Source of the DNA: Palsa-504 sp963769715
GTDB lineage: Bacteria > Actinomycetota > Actinomycetes > Streptosporangiales > Streptosporangiaceae
Direction of reading: 5' to 3'
Length of the DNA stretch: 64,000 bases
NCBI GenBank assembly: GCA_963769715.1
Contig: CAVYNE010000022.1
Coordinates: 62,001-126,000 of the forward strand
Part shown: piece after piece, positions 7,257-17,211 of the stretch
Position numbering within the stretch: position 1 is the stretch's first letter
How the letters are laid out: each line of letters starts with the position of its first letter
Program-made: the position numbers and the translations under genes
Notes under the pieces: model-generated
What the model was told of the DNA's origin: nothing
Seen by the model: only the letters and a program-made list of their open reading frames with translations
The model's database searches: none

Positions 7257-8936
7257 TCACTCTCCCTCGCGTTGATGGTGTGCCGCAGGCTGATCGGAGG
7301 CGGCTTGTTCGTGGGCCGACCTGAGCTCGGCGGCCAGCTCCGCGAATTCGGCCTCGAAGCCGCCGCTGGCGTCGGTGCGGGCCAGGCCGCCGACCTGCAC
7401 CGTGCTGCCGTGCTCGCCGGCGCGGGCGCGGACGAAGACCCGCCTGCGGCGGATCATGAACGAGAGCAGCAGCCCGCCCAGGGCGGCGATGCCGCAGATC
7501 AGGGCGGGCAGCTGGCCCGGGTCGTGCGTGATGGCCAGGCTCACCCACTGACGCACGCCGACAAAGGTGATGGTGCCCCGGCCACCCGGCAGCTTCAGCG
7601 ACTGGCCGGGCGCAAGCACCTGCGGGTTGGCCGTCAGCCGTTGCATGCCGCTGGTGTCCAGCTGGTAGACCGACTGCGGGACCCCGGAGTTCATGCCCAG
7701 GTTCCCCGCGTAGGCGATCAGGCTCACCACCGGGTTGTCGGCGGCGGGAAACACCGACTCGAGCGTGCCGCCGACATCCACCGCGGTCGGCACGAAGACG
7801 CCGGTGAAGCCGAGCTGCTCCGGCTGGGCGTCGGGGACCTTCAGCACGCCTTCGGAGAGGAAGTTCCCTGTCGGCCCGGAGATGAAGGGCGTCGCCTGGT
7901 CGTACACCACGTGCCCGGTGGCGTCGGTGACCCGGAGCTCCGGCGCGTACCCGTGTCCGATCAGGTATACCTTCGCCCCGTCGACCGACAGCGGGCGGTT
8001 GACCTCCAGCCGGCCGGTGCGGGCCGGTCCGCCCGGCTGCTCGGTGTAGCTGATCCGCGCGTCGAAGGCGGACGGCTGCCCGCGCTGCTGCCCGGAGGAG
8101 ATGTAGCTGGCGTCGAACGTGTTCAGCGTGATCGTGAACGGGCCCAGGTCAGCGGCGGTGACGAACCGGCCCGGGTAGAACTCATCGAGCGCGCTCGCGG
8201 TGTCGGCGAAGCTCTGGCCCTCTACCAGCAGCCGGTCGGCCTTATAGCCGAATAGCCCGCCGAGCGCGACCGACACCAGCACGCCGAGCAGCGCCAGGTG
8301 GAAGAGCAGATTGCCCGCTTCCCTCAGGTAGCCCTTCTCGGCCGAGATCCAGTGACCGGCGTCGGCAGGATCAGCCGCGTCAGCGGGCTTAACCGGTCGG
8401 CGGAGCCGGAACCCGTGGCCGGATAGCACCCGGGCCGCCACCTCGATCGCGTCGCCGGGCGCCAGGGCGGTGGCGTACTCGGCGGATCTGGGCAGCCGGG
8501 CCAGGTGGCGCGGCGCCCGCGGCGGCAGCGTGCGCGCCGAGCCGGCCAGCCGGAAGGTGCGCGGCACCACGCAGCCGACCAGGGAGGCGAACAGCAGCAG
8601 GTAGATGGCGGCGAACCAGGGCGCGCCGAAGACGTTGAAGAGCCCGAAGTGGTTCAGCCAGGGCGCCAGGGCCGGGTGTGAGGTGACGTACTGCTGCACG
8701 CCGGCCGGGTTGGTGCCCTGCTGCGGCAGCATCGACCCGGGCACGCTGCCCACGGCCAGCAGGAACAGCAGGACCAGCGCGATCCGCATCGAGGTGAGCT
8801 GCCGCCACACCCACTTCAGCCAGTCAGTGAGCCCGAATGTGCCGGCGCCCGGCGATGCCGGGCCCGGGCGCGGCTGGTCGTCCGGTTCGGCCGCCGGGTC
8901 GAACGGATCTGTTTCCGGCGCACGCACATCGGTCAT
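7257..8936 (-). CDS. resB: Cytochrome c biogenesis protein ResB
   Basis: A 559-residue membrane protein of the ResB/Ccs1 family. It has N-terminal helices (SMRIALVLLFLLAVGSVPGSMLPQ is the family signature), two further helices near residues 100-120 and 210-230, a large extracytoplasmic domain (about 250-480), and a last helix (ALICGIAALGGLLLSFMI) before a basic cytoplasmic tail. It partners CcsB in delivering reduced haem to apocytochrome c. It lies 3 bp downstream of the thioredoxin-like gene. In most actinobacterial clusters ccdA sits between those two genes, but here there is no room for it. Confidence 0.93.
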   Translation of the reverse strand: MTDVRAPETDPFDPAAEPDDQPRPGPASPGAGTFGLTDWLKWVWRQLTSMRIALVLLFLLAVGSVPGSMLPQQGTNPAGVQQYVTSHPALAPWLNHFGLFNVFGAPWFAAIYLLLFASLVGCVVPRTFRLAGSARTLPPRAPRHLARLPRSAEYATALAPGDAIEVAARVLSGHGFRLRRPVKPADAADPADAGHWISAEKGYLREAGNLLFHLALLGVLVSVALGGLFGYKADRLLVEGQSFADTASALDEFYPGRFVTAADLGPFTITLNTFDASYISSGQQRGQPSAFDARISYTEQPGGPARTGRLEVNRPLSVDGAKVYLIGHGYAPELRVTDATGHVVYDQATPFISGPTGNFLSEGVLKVPDAQPEQLGFTGVFVPTAVDVGGTLESVFPAADNPVVSLIAYAGNLGMNSGVPQSVYQLDTSGMQRLTANPQVLAPGQSLKLPGGRGTITFVGVRQWVSLAITHDPGQLPALICGIAALGGLLLSFMIRRRRVFVRARAGEHGSTVQVGGLARTDASGGFEAEFAELAAELRSAHEQAASDQPAAHHQREGE

Positions 8937-8939
8937 CCC

Positions 8940-9560
8940 CTAGCCTCCCGCCTTCGCGGTGACCTTGGCGAGGATCGCGGTTAGTTCCGGGTACGTAGTG
9001 GTGCCGAAGACCGCGCCCGCGATGTGCCCGGTACGGTCGATCACCAGCGTGGTCGGGGTCCCGGCGATCGGCACCACGGCGGTGAAGTCCAGCGTGATCG
9101 CCGAGCTGGTATCGCTGACGCTCGGATAGGTGATGTGGAAGCTCCGCGCGAAGGCCTCAGCGCTGGCCGTCGTGTCCCGCACGTCGACGCCGAGGAAGGA
9201 CACGCCGGACGGCTGGTACTGCGCGGCCACCATGGACAGGGTCGAGGCCTCCGCGCGGCACGGCACGCACCACGATCCCCAGAAGTTGAGCACGACCACC
9301 TTGCCCCGGTAGGAGGAGAAGGCCAGCTTCGAACCGGTCAGCGTGGTGGCGGTGAACTCAGGCGCCAGCGGGCGGTGCCCGGCCGGGTAGACCACCGCGT
9401 TGGCGTTGCCGTCAACGGTGGTCACGCCGCTGTTCCCGCTGCCCGCCCACCCGGTCGCCAGCACCACGACCAGCAGCACCCCGGTGAGCACGGCCGCCGC
9501 CAAGACGACCGTGCGACGCCTAGCTCGCAACCACGGGGCTCTCAACACGGGGCTCAGCAC
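8940..9560 (-). CDS. TlpA/ResA-like membrane-anchored thioredoxin
   Basis: The protein has one N-terminal transmembrane anchor (VVLAAAVLTGVLLVVVLATGWA) and an extracytoplasmic thioredoxin fold with active site WCVPC and the cis-Pro loop GTPTTLVID. In System II it reduces the CXXCH thiols of apocytochrome c. The frame is open to 9674, overlapping the phosphatase gene. The GTG at 9560 is preferred because AAGGG lies 7 nt upstream and it places the anchor at the N terminus; an ATG at 9614 is the alternative. The electron donor CcdA, normally the next gene, is missing. Confidence 0.9.
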   Translation of the reverse strand: MLSPVLRAPWLRARRRTVVLAAAVLTGVLLVVVLATGWAGSGNSGVTTVDGNANAVVYPAGHRPLAPEFTATTLTGSKLAFSSYRGKVVVLNFWGSWCVPCRAEASTLSMVAAQYQPSGVSFLGVDVRDTTASAEAFARSFHITYPSVSDTSSAITLDFTAVVPIAGTPTTLVIDRTGHIAGAVFGTTTYPELTAILAKVTAKAGG

Positions 9561-9600
9561 GGGCGCACCCTTGCGATCTCCTACAGGGGGTAGTACCTGA

Positions 9601-10236
9601 CTATTGTGCCGCATCGCCCTGGGTGACCTGTCTGCGGGCCGGCACCGTGTAGGAAACCCCGGTGAGCTGGTCACCCGAATAGGTGAAGCTGGTCACGCTG
9701 CCCAGCGCGCACTCCCGCCTGGTCGGGTTGTGCCACAGCGGCTTGTGTTCGGCCAGCCGCCGGGACACCCAGATGGGCAGCTGGTGGCTGACGCACACCG
9801 CTTCGGCGCCTGCCGCGGCTTCCCGCGCGGTCGTCATCATGGCGAGCATCCTGGCCGCGACGTCACGAAACGGCTCGCCCCAGGACGGCCGGAACGGATT
9901 GATCAAGTGCGGCCAGTGCGCCGGGCGGCGCAGCGACCCGTCGCCCACGCCGAACTTCATGCCCTCGAAGTGGTTCCACGACTCGACCAGCCGGTCGTCG
10001 GTCACGATGTCGAGCCCGAGCCGCTCCGCCACCGGGCGCGCGGTCTCCTGGGCCCGCTCGAGCGGCGAACAGAAGAGTTTCACCACCGCTCGTTCGGCGA
10101 AGAAATCCGCGGCGGCGCTGGCCATCGCGCGACCGTTCGCGGACAGGTGGTATCCAGGCAGGCGGCCGTAGATGATACCGGCCGGGTTCTCCACCTCGCC
10201 GTGCCTGAGCAGGTGGACGATGGTTGTATCGGACAT
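9601..10236 (-). CDS. Histidine phosphatase family protein
   Basis: A 211-residue protein with the phosphoglycerate-mutase-like signature LLRHGE (His12 is the phospho-acceptor), a second arginine in SPLERAQETA, and the distal catalytic histidine in VCVSHQLPI. Its physiological substrate is not predictable. Its place at the head of the cytochrome c maturation genes is conserved in actinobacteria, where the next gene upstream is normally hemL. Here hemL is 8.3 kb away, beyond the sugar island. Confidence 0.9.
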   Translation of the reverse strand: MSDTTIVHLLRHGEVENPAGIIYGRLPGYHLSANGRAMASAAADFFAERAVVKLFCSPLERAQETARPVAERLGLDIVTDDRLVESWNHFEGMKFGVGDGSLRRPAHWPHLINPFRPSWGEPFRDVAARMLAMMTTAREAAAGAEAVCVSHQLPIWVSRRLAEHKPLWHNPTRRECALGSVTSFTYSGDQLTGVSYTVPARRQVTQGDAAQ

Positions 10237-10667
10237 AGCCCGGCCAGCTTACCCAGTCATGGCCGGGCGGATCTCGATGTGGCGACGCCAGCGGCGATCG
10301 CTCACGGATTCATTTGGTCCGCTTGCCGCGCCGTGTGAAGGCGCAGGCCGACAGCGAACTTTCCGCCAATCGGGCGGTCTGGTCAACAGACCCCTCCGAG
10401 ATGTATCAGGGCCGGCCCGTAGCAGGGTTGTACGCGGACAGATGGATCGCCGCCCGTCCAGTTTGTCTCCGAATCTGAAAGATAGCGAGGCACCCTACGG
10501 CCCTCGTTTGGGTGCCGCCTGATACTGCGGGCCGCGATCTTCTGCGGCCGCGGGGGCGCTGGCCGACCAAACGCAGCACGCGATGAAAGGACCCGCCGAC
10601 GGGATCGTCCGAAATCATTGTCAACTGATCTCGTGTCCGCCCAGGTGCGCGACGGTGACCCGCCGCC
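10237..10667. other. Left flank of the sugar island, no gene seen
   Basis: This 431-bp stretch separates the phosphatase start from the first island gene, which runs in the opposite direction. I see no convincing open frame. A 7-bp inverted repeat GGCACCC/GGGTGCC spans 10489-10516. No tRNA, integrase site or obvious direct repeat matching the right edge (18322-18541) was found by eye. Confidence 0.4.
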
Positions 10668-11737
10668 ATGGTGGTGGACCTCGACGCCGACCTGCGGCGC
10701 ATGTCAGGTAGGCACGTCCTGGTCACGGGAGGCGCGGGCTTCCTCGGCTACTACCTCGTCCAGGTGCCGTCCACCTGGAACGACGCCAGCCTGACGAGCC
10801 TCCGATCAGCGTCACGGTCATGGACAACTACTTCCGGGATGCGCCCGCGTGGCTGAAGGAACTCGAGCGGCGGCCCGAGGTCGATCTGCTGGTCCACGAC
10901 GTGCGCGGACCGCTGCCGGAGCAGATGGGTGATTTCGCCTACATCATCCACGCGGCGGGAATCGCGTCGCCGACGATTTACCGGGCGCATCCCATCGAGA
11001 CCATGGACGCGAACATCAACGGGCTGCGTACCCTGCTCGACTACGCCAGGCAACGCCTCGAGGCGGGCCTGGAGATGCAGGGCTTCCTCTTCTACTCATC
11101 CAGCGAGATCTACGGCGACCCGACCCCCGAGGCGATTCCCACGCCGGAGACATACCGTGGCTACGTCTCCTGCACCGGCCCGCGGGCCTGCTACGACGAG
11201 TCGAAGCGCTACGGCGAGACGCTCTGCGTGAACTTCGCCCGGCAGCACGGCATCCCGGTCACCGCGGCGCGCCCGTTCAACAATTACGGCCCCGGGATGA
11301 AGATTACCGACGGGCGCGTGATCGCCGACTTCTTCCGCGATGCGCTCGCCGGCCGTGATCTCGTGCTGCTCTCGGACGGGTCGCCGACGCGCACCTTCTG
11401 CTACGTCTCCGACGCGATCACCGGCTACTACCGTGCCCTGCTACGGGGCCACCCGGGTGAGGCCTACAACGTCGGCGTGGACGGCCCGGAGATCTCGATG
11501 CACGACCTGGGGGAGACGGTCGCCGGACTCGCGAACGACCTCTTTGGCCACCAGGTGAAGGTGGTCAGGGGACAGAGTCCCGAGACGGACTACCTGGTGG
11601 ACAACCCGAACCGGCGCTGTCCGGACATCACCAAGGCGAGGCGGGAGCTGGGGTACCGGCCGCAGGTGACGCTGCAGGAGGGCCTCAGGAGAACGCTGCT
11701 GTGGTACACAGGGAACCTGGGCGGGGAGGAGCGCTGA
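10668..11737 (+). pseudogene. NAD-dependent sugar-nucleotide epimerase/decarboxylase, frameshifted
   Basis: The Rossmann start HVLVTGGAGFLGYYLVQ is encoded in the frame of the ATG at 10668. The rest (VTVMDNYFRDAPAWL onward, SDR core, catalytic YDESKRYGE and the PFNNYGPGM loop) continues in another frame to 11737. The frames cross between about 10760 and 10795, where readable sequence can be joined as ...TWND/QPDEPPISV.... The rest is full length and resembles UDP-glucuronate decarboxylase-type extended SDRs. Either a one-base indel has inactivated it or the assembly has an error. It heads a + strand operon with ugd, the 3,5-epimerase and a SAF-domain oxidoreductase. Confidence 0.8.
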
Positions 11738-13066
11738 TGCAGCGGGTTGCGGTGGTCGGCACGGGCTACGTCGGCCTCGTGACCGCGGTGGGGCTGGCCG
11801 AGCTCGGGCATACCGTCACGTGTATCGACATCGACGAGGGCAAGGTAGCCGCGCTCAGCCGGGGAGAGCCTCCGATCTTCGAGCGTGGGCTCGAGCCGCT
11901 GCTCCGGCGCAACCTGGGGACTCGGCTGCACGCGACCACCGACCTCGCCGTCGCGGTCCAGGCCAGCGATCTGACCTTCATATGCGTCGGGACTCCTTCG
12001 CAGCCTGACGGTAGCATCGTCGAGCCATCGGCGGCGGCCGTCGAGCATCGGTGCCGCCCTCGCTACCACCGCCGGGTTCCACGCCGTGGTAGTGAAGAGC
12101 ACCGTGGTGCCCGGCACGTCGGAACAGGTCGTGCGTCCGGCATGCGAGCGCACCTCGGGGAAGCGGGCCGGGGTGGACTTCGGCATCGGCGTCAACCCCG
12201 AGTTCCTCACCGAGGGACAAGCGGTCGAAGATTTCCTCCGGCCCGACCGAATCGTCATCGGCGGTGACGGCCGAACCGTGGCCGCGCTGCGCGACCTGTA
12301 TACCGGGTTCGAGGGCGTGCCGATCGTGCAGACCAACGCCCCCACCGCCGAGATGATCAAGTATGCCTCCAACGCCATGCTGGCCACCGCGATCTCGTTT
12401 ACCAACGAGATCGCCAACCTGGGATCGGCGATCGGCGGCATCGACGCCGCCGAGGTCATGCGGGGGGTGCACCTGTCGCGTTACCTCACCACGCCGCGCG
12501 GCGACGGCATCTCGGTCACCGCGCCGCTCAGCTCGTTCTACGAGGTCGGCTGCGGCTACGGCGGGAGTTGCCTGCCGAAGGACGTCGCCGCGCTGGCCGC
12601 GAGGGGACGGCAGGTGGGATCGCCGCTGCCGCTGCTCGAAGCCGTGGCCGCCATCAACGATCGCCAGCCCGCTCGGCTCGTCGACCTGCTGCGACGGGGG
12701 CTCGGAACGCTGCAGGGACGCCGGATCACGGTCCTTGGGCTGGCGTTCAAGCCGGACACGGACGACGTGCGGTTCTCGCCCGCGTTTCCGGTGCTCCGGT
12801 TGCTGAGCGAGGCCGGGGCCTTGGTCACCGCGCACGACCCCGTGGTGGGCCCGGAGGCCCTGAACGGACTCACCGAGGTCACCTACGCGGAGGATCTTGC
12901 TGATGCGGTGAAGCCGGCCGACGCGGTCGTGATCGTCACCCGCTGGGACCAGTACCGCCAGCTTCCCGAGCTGATCGGCCAGCTCGACCCGCCGCCCCTG
13001 GTAGTCGACGGCCGGCGCATGCTGGACAAGACCTCGGTGCCTTCGTACACGGGGATCGGGCTGTGA
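11737..13066 (+). pseudogene. UDP-glucose/GDP-mannose 6-dehydrogenase family, frameshifted
   Basis: The start ATG overlaps the preceding TGA. The N-terminal NAD domain (MQRVAVVGTGYVGLVTAVGLAELGH, FICVGTPSQPDGS) runs in one frame to about 12040. The frame then shifts by one, and the central and C-terminal domains continue to 13066. These include the catalytic cysteine in GCGYGGSCLPKD and GLAFKPDTDDVR. Around 12040-12050 the sequence reads GAGCATCGGT where a continuous frame needs two more or one fewer bases. An intact enzyme would oxidise UDP-glucose to UDP-glucuronate, the substrate for the neighbouring decarboxylase-like SDR. Confidence 0.85.
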
Positions 13067-13621
13067 AGTTCTCCGAGACCGCGGTCCAGGGCGCGTGGTT
13101 GGTCGAGGTCAACCGGATCACCGACGACCGCGGCTTCTTTGCGCGGGTCTGGTGTGAGGACGAGTTCACGCAGCACGGCATCGCGGCAGCCTGGGTCCAG
13201 GCCAACGTCGGGCGTAGCACGCGTGCGGGGACCCTGCGGGGCATGCACTATCAGCGAGACCCCCATGCGGAGGCGAAGCTGGTGCGCTGCACGCGCGGGG
13301 CGGTGTACGACGTGGCGCTGGACCTCCGGCCCACCTCGCCCAGCTACCTGCACTGGGCCGGCGTCACCCTCGACGCCGACGAGCACACCATGCTCTACAT
13401 CCCCGAGGGATGTGCCCACGGCTACCAGACACTCGCTGACGACAGCGAGATCGTCTACTTCACCTCAGCGATGTACGACCGGGACGCCGCCACCGGCGCT
13501 CGCTACGACGACCCGGAGTTCGCCATCAAATGGCCGCTTGCCGGTCGAGGTGATCTCCGGGCAGGATGCCGGGCTGGGAGCAGTGGTCGCGATCCGGAAT
13601 CGGCGGAACCACCAAATCTGA
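13063..13621 (+). pseudogene. RmlC-like dTDP-4-dehydrorhamnose 3,5-epimerase family, frameshifted near the end
   Basis: It starts at a GTG overlapping the ugd stop. It holds the cupin core of the RmlC family: TLRGMHYQRDPHAEAKLVR, VALDLRPTSPSY, YIPEGCAHGYQTL, ARYDDPEFAIKWPL. At 13537-13540 the sequence CCGCTTGCC has one extra T relative to CCGCTGCC. Removing it restores K-W-P-L-P-V-E-V-I-S and a TGA at 13619-13621, 12 bp before the next start. As read, the protein instead runs on to 13743 through the next gene. Only the last 28 residues are affected, so some function could survive. Confidence 0.82.
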
Positions 13622-13633
13622 GAGGTACGCGGA

Positions 13634-14907
13634 ATGATCATCGTGGACACGGCGCTGGAGCGCCGTCAACAAGAGGGCAACCCCATCAGGATTGGCATGG
13701 TCGGGGCCGGCTACATGGGCCAGGGCATGGCCGCGGTGATTGAGCGCAACATGGTGGGGATGCGGGTCGTGGCGATCGCCAACCGCACCGTCGAGACCGC
13801 GGAGCGCGTGTTCACCGACGCCGGCGTGGAGGACAGCGTCCAGGTGAACGACCAGGAAGCCCTGGATCGACTGCTGGCGGGCGGCGGGAGGGCGGTGACG
13901 TCCGATCCGCTGTTGCTGTGCCGCACGCCGGGTATCGAGGCGATCATCGAGTGCACCGGCGAAGTCGAGCACGGCGCCTGCGCACCGCCGGCGAGGTCAT
14001 CGCCAACCGCAAGCACGTCATGCTCATGAATGCCGAGCTGGACGCCACCGTCGGCCCGATCCTCAAGGTCCTCGCCGACCGCGCGGGCGTGGTGATTACC
14101 AACGCCGACGGCGACGAGCCAAGCGTGGCCTTGATCATGGTCCGCTTTGTCCGGTCGATCGGCTACCGGCCGGTGCTGGCCGGCAACGTCAAAGGGTTCC
14201 TGGACCACCACCGCAACCCGGACACGCAGAAGGGCTTCGCCGACGCGCACGGGCAGCGGCCCTTCATGGTGACGTCGTTCGCCGACGGCACCAAGCTGTC
14301 GCTGGAGGCGACCACCCTCGCTAACGCCACCGGTTTCAAGGTCACCAAGCCCGGCATGGAGGGCCGCCGACTGGGCCACGTCAGGGACCTGCTCGACTGC
14401 TACGACCCCAAGGAGCTGCTGGACCATCCCGTCGTGGACTACGTGCTCGGCGCGGAGCCGGGTTCGGGTGCCTTCGTCATCGGCTACAACGACGACCCCC
14501 AGCTCAAGCCCTACATGTCCTACTTCAAGCTGCTGGTATGCCGCGCCACAGTCACCGCCGTCAGGTCCGCCACCCGGAGGAGCCGCTCAGTGTCGCCCGG
14601 GCCGTCCTGTTCGGCGACGCCAGCATCGCGCCCGCCGGCGCGCCGAGGTGCGAGGTCGCCACCATCGCCAAGCGCGACATCGAAGCGGGCGAGGAGCTGG
14701 ACGGCATCGGCGGCTACGACTGCTACGGACTGATTGACAACCTCGAGAACACGCGCCGAGACGACGTCCTGCCCATCGGCCTGGCCGCCAGCGGCCGCCT
14801 GACCCGCCCGGTCGCCAAGGACCAGCCGATCCGTAACGCCGACGCATCCTGCCACCGGACGCCCGTGGATGACCTCCGCGCCAGCAGACGCGCACTTCGG
14901 CCTGTAG
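13634..14907 (+). pseudogene. Homoserine-dehydrogenase-like oxidoreductase with SAF domain, multiply frameshifted
   Basis: The coding signal uses all three frames. The N-terminal NAD(P) domain (IRIGMVGAGYMGQGMAAVIERN) is in one frame to about 13975. The central part (HVMLMNAELDATVGPILKVLADRAG to YMSYFKL) is in a second to about 14545. The C-terminal SAF-like part (VATIAKRDIEAGEELDGIGGYDCYGLI) is in a third. Beyond about 14845 the frame changes further, and a family-like ending ADAHFGL with a TAG at 14905-14907 appears in yet another frame. At least three indels are needed, so this is the most decayed gene of the island. Confidence 0.8.
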
Positions 14908-14921
14908 CAGGCGGCAACAGC

Positions 14922-14962
14922 ACCATGAAGGCCCCCCGGCCAAGCCGGGGGGCCTTCATGGT
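14922..14962. terminator. Perfect 19-bp hairpin between convergent genes
   Basis: ACCATGAAGGCCCCCCGGC (14922-14940) is followed by a CAA loop and its exact reverse complement (14944-14962). The 19-bp stem has no mismatch and lies between the end of the SAF-oxidoreductase gene (+) and the end of the pyruvyltransferase gene (-). It should act as a bidirectional terminator even though no long U tract follows. Confidence 0.85.
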
Positions 14963-14975
14963 CTTAGTCGCGCTT

Positions 14976-16271
14976 TCAGCGGATAGCCTCGCGGGCGGGC
15001 TGGTGCCCGGCCGCGGTGCGTGCCTGCTCGCTGCCCGGGAAGAGCAAGGCGGACAACTCGGCGAACTGCTGCTCGAGCAGCCGCGCCTTTTCGGCATTAC
15101 GCTCCGCCATCGCCTGACTCAGCTGATCCGAACGGCCCTGCAGTTCCTTGAACTGCTCGATTAGCCGACCGACGTCAAACGTGTTGGCGAACTGGCAGAA
15201 CTCCGAGAGCCCCATGTCCGCCATCAGGAGGTCGTGCTTCCTGGCATAGCTAAGCGACAGAGTGGGCTTGCAGAGCTTGAGGGAGCACAGCACGTTGTGA
15301 TAGCGGATGGCGACGACGGTGCCGACGGGCGCCATCTGGAGCATCAGCTCCGCCAGGGAGGTCACGGGCTCGGCGACGGCACACATCGGCTCCAGATCGG
15401 GTCGGTGGGCCCGCAGGTCAGCGAGGATATCCTCGACCACCTGGTCGTCCCACAGGTTGTCGCCCCCGAACAACCTGATCCGGTAGCCGTTGTCGGCCAG
15501 CCACCGGACGAAGAGCTTCATTTTCTCTATGTAGGAGGCATGGATCTCAGCAGCCTGCTTGCGATCGTCGTTGGTGCCGTAGTACGCCATGACGCCCACC
15601 CCGACGGTCAGCGGGTCACCGGGGCCGACAACAGGTACCGGAAGGGCGAACGCAAGGTCGGGATAGACGCGGTTGTGCGTCACGTCGATCCCCGCCCGCC
15701 GCATCGCGTCATATGACCCGGTATCGCGGTAGGAACGGTAGAAGGCGAGCTTGGCCGCTGAGGTGAAGAACCGTTTGGTCAGCCGCTGACTCAGGACGCT
15801 TGCCCCCACGCTGACCATCGCGACTTTCGTCCCGAAGACTCTCCCGGACGCGCTGAGCAGGAACATCGCGTACGGATACCACCACGGTCCCACGGGCAGC
15901 GTCGCCTCAAGGACCCCTGCTCCGGGCACGATCACCGCGTCGTGCTTGCGGACCCAGGACGCCACCCGGTACGCGTCAATGCCCTTGCCCAGCGTCCTGA
16001 GCGCGATGGCCCGCACGCCAGATGCCTGCTCGTACTGCTGGTACCAGTTCATCGGGATGGCCGCGGCGCCGTACCGGGCCTTCACCTTCTCCGGCCCGGT
16101 GCACATGAAGTCCACGGTGGCGTCGGGATGATCACGCTTGAGCCAGCTGACCACGGCTTCCAGCATGCCCTCGTTACCGATGTTGTCCGTGCCGACGACG
16201 CCGAACAGGCCGATCCTGGGAGCGGCAGCGGTAGGCCGCCGACGCCTCCGAGTGATTCCCTGCGAGGACAC
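14976..16271 (-). CDS. Polysaccharide pyruvyl transferase family protein
   Basis: About 431 residues, apparently intact. The core IGLFGVVGTDNIGNEGMLEAVVSWLK...DATVDFMCTGPE and the later MQMAPVGTVVAIRYHNVLCSLKLCKPTLSLSYARKHDLLM with conserved RxHN-type residues match the polysaccharide pyruvyl transferase (PS_pyruv_trans) fold. These enzymes transfer pyruvate ketals, or act as GT-B-like transferases, on surface glycans. The C terminus (about 385-420) is a charged coiled-coil-like helix. The start is GTG at 16271 with AGGAGAGGAGG upstream; the upstream open extension is not used. It overlaps the glycosyltransferase stop by one base. Confidence 0.82.
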   Translation of the reverse strand: MSSQGITRRRRRPTAAAPRIGLFGVVGTDNIGNEGMLEAVVSWLKRDHPDATVDFMCTGPEKVKARYGAAAIPMNWYQQYEQASGVRAIALRTLGKGIDAYRVASWVRKHDAVIVPGAGVLEATLPVGPWWYPYAMFLLSASGRVFGTKVAMVSVGASVLSQRLTKRFFTSAAKLAFYRSYRDTGSYDAMRRAGIDVTHNRVYPDLAFALPVPVVGPGDPLTVGVGVMAYYGTNDDRKQAAEIHASYIEKMKLFVRWLADNGYRIRLFGGDNLWDDQVVEDILADLRAHRPDLEPMCAVAEPVTSLAELMLQMAPVGTVVAIRYHNVLCSLKLCKPTLSLSYARKHDLLMADMGLSEFCQFANTFDVGRLIEQFKELQGRSDQLSQAMAERNAEKARLLEQQFAELSALLFPGSEQARTAAGHQPAREAIR

Positions 16272-17211
16272 TAGGACCTCCTCTCCTGGCCGACCACGAC
16301 GGTATCGAGTGAGATCACGGGTCGCGCCGGGGACGCCGACGCCGGGGCGGGCGGGTCGGGCCGCGACCGAGCCCGGCTCGTAGCCCATTGCGCGAGGTAG
16401 CGGTAGCACTCGCGCCGGTCCGCGGACGACATCGGCGCACGCCGAATGGCTGCGATATACGCCAGGATGTATTCGCCGTACAAACGGACAGCCGGATTCC
16501 GCAGCCGGTCCGCACGGCGCGGGTCCATGTTCGCGCACCGGGTACGCACCGTCGGGCACGCCCGTTCTTCCCGCTCAGGATGGTCGCGCCGGAAGTACAG
16601 CCAATCCGGGACCTGGTAGAACGGGCCGTGCAAAGCGATCTCGGTAGTTATGGTCCGGTCCGCGTGGTGGTGACTGCCGTGCAATGCTGTCCGGCGCAAG
16701 ACACTGGCCCGCACGACGCCGTAAACGTCATCGCCTCCGTTTGCGAACAACATGCTACGAAAGCGCTCAGGAGTCCGCAAGGACGCCGTGGCCAGCGGAT
16801 ACTCAAGCAAATTCACTACCGCGCCGGTGTCATCGGCTATTGCCGTCCAGGAATGTGCGAGTACAACGTGAGGGTTCTCGTCCAGCGCGTCGACCAGCGC
16901 TGTAGCAGGTGGCGGGCGTACAGGTCATCGTGGTAAGCTCACTTGAACAGCTCCCGTCTTGCCTGCTCGAACACAAAGTTGTGATTCGGGGCGAGGCCGA
17001 TGTTGCGCGGCTGCCGGATATAGCGGATCCGCGAATCCTGCTTCGCGTAACGACCGCAGATGCCGATGGTGCCGTCGGTTGAGGCATTATCCGAAATTAT
17101 CAGCTCGAAATCCTTGTAGCTCTGACCGAGCAGAGCCTCGAGGGACTCGGCGAGGTAGTTCTCCCCGTTATAGACCGCAAGCCCGATGCTCAACCGAGGT
17201 GCCGCGTTCAT
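16271..17211 (-). pseudogene. GT2 family glycosyltransferase with nonsense codon and frameshift
   Basis: The ATG at 17211 follows GGATGAGGAA. The first 90 residues are a typical GT-A start (RLSIGLAVYNGENYLAESLEALLGQSYKDFELIISDNASTDGT). At 16939-16941 a TGA interrupts the frame exactly where tryptophan would fit (ELFK-stop-AYHDDLYARHLLQR). About 30 bases further on, near 16908, a frameshift is needed to continue VDALDENPHVVLAHSW and the long C-terminal part to 16271. Two independent lesions in one gene argue for real decay more than a single base-calling slip. Confidence 0.83.

Noticed and set aside
6150..8255. 701-codon + strand open frame
   Set aside because: Antisense shadow of ccsB and resB with repetitive acidic/basic composition.
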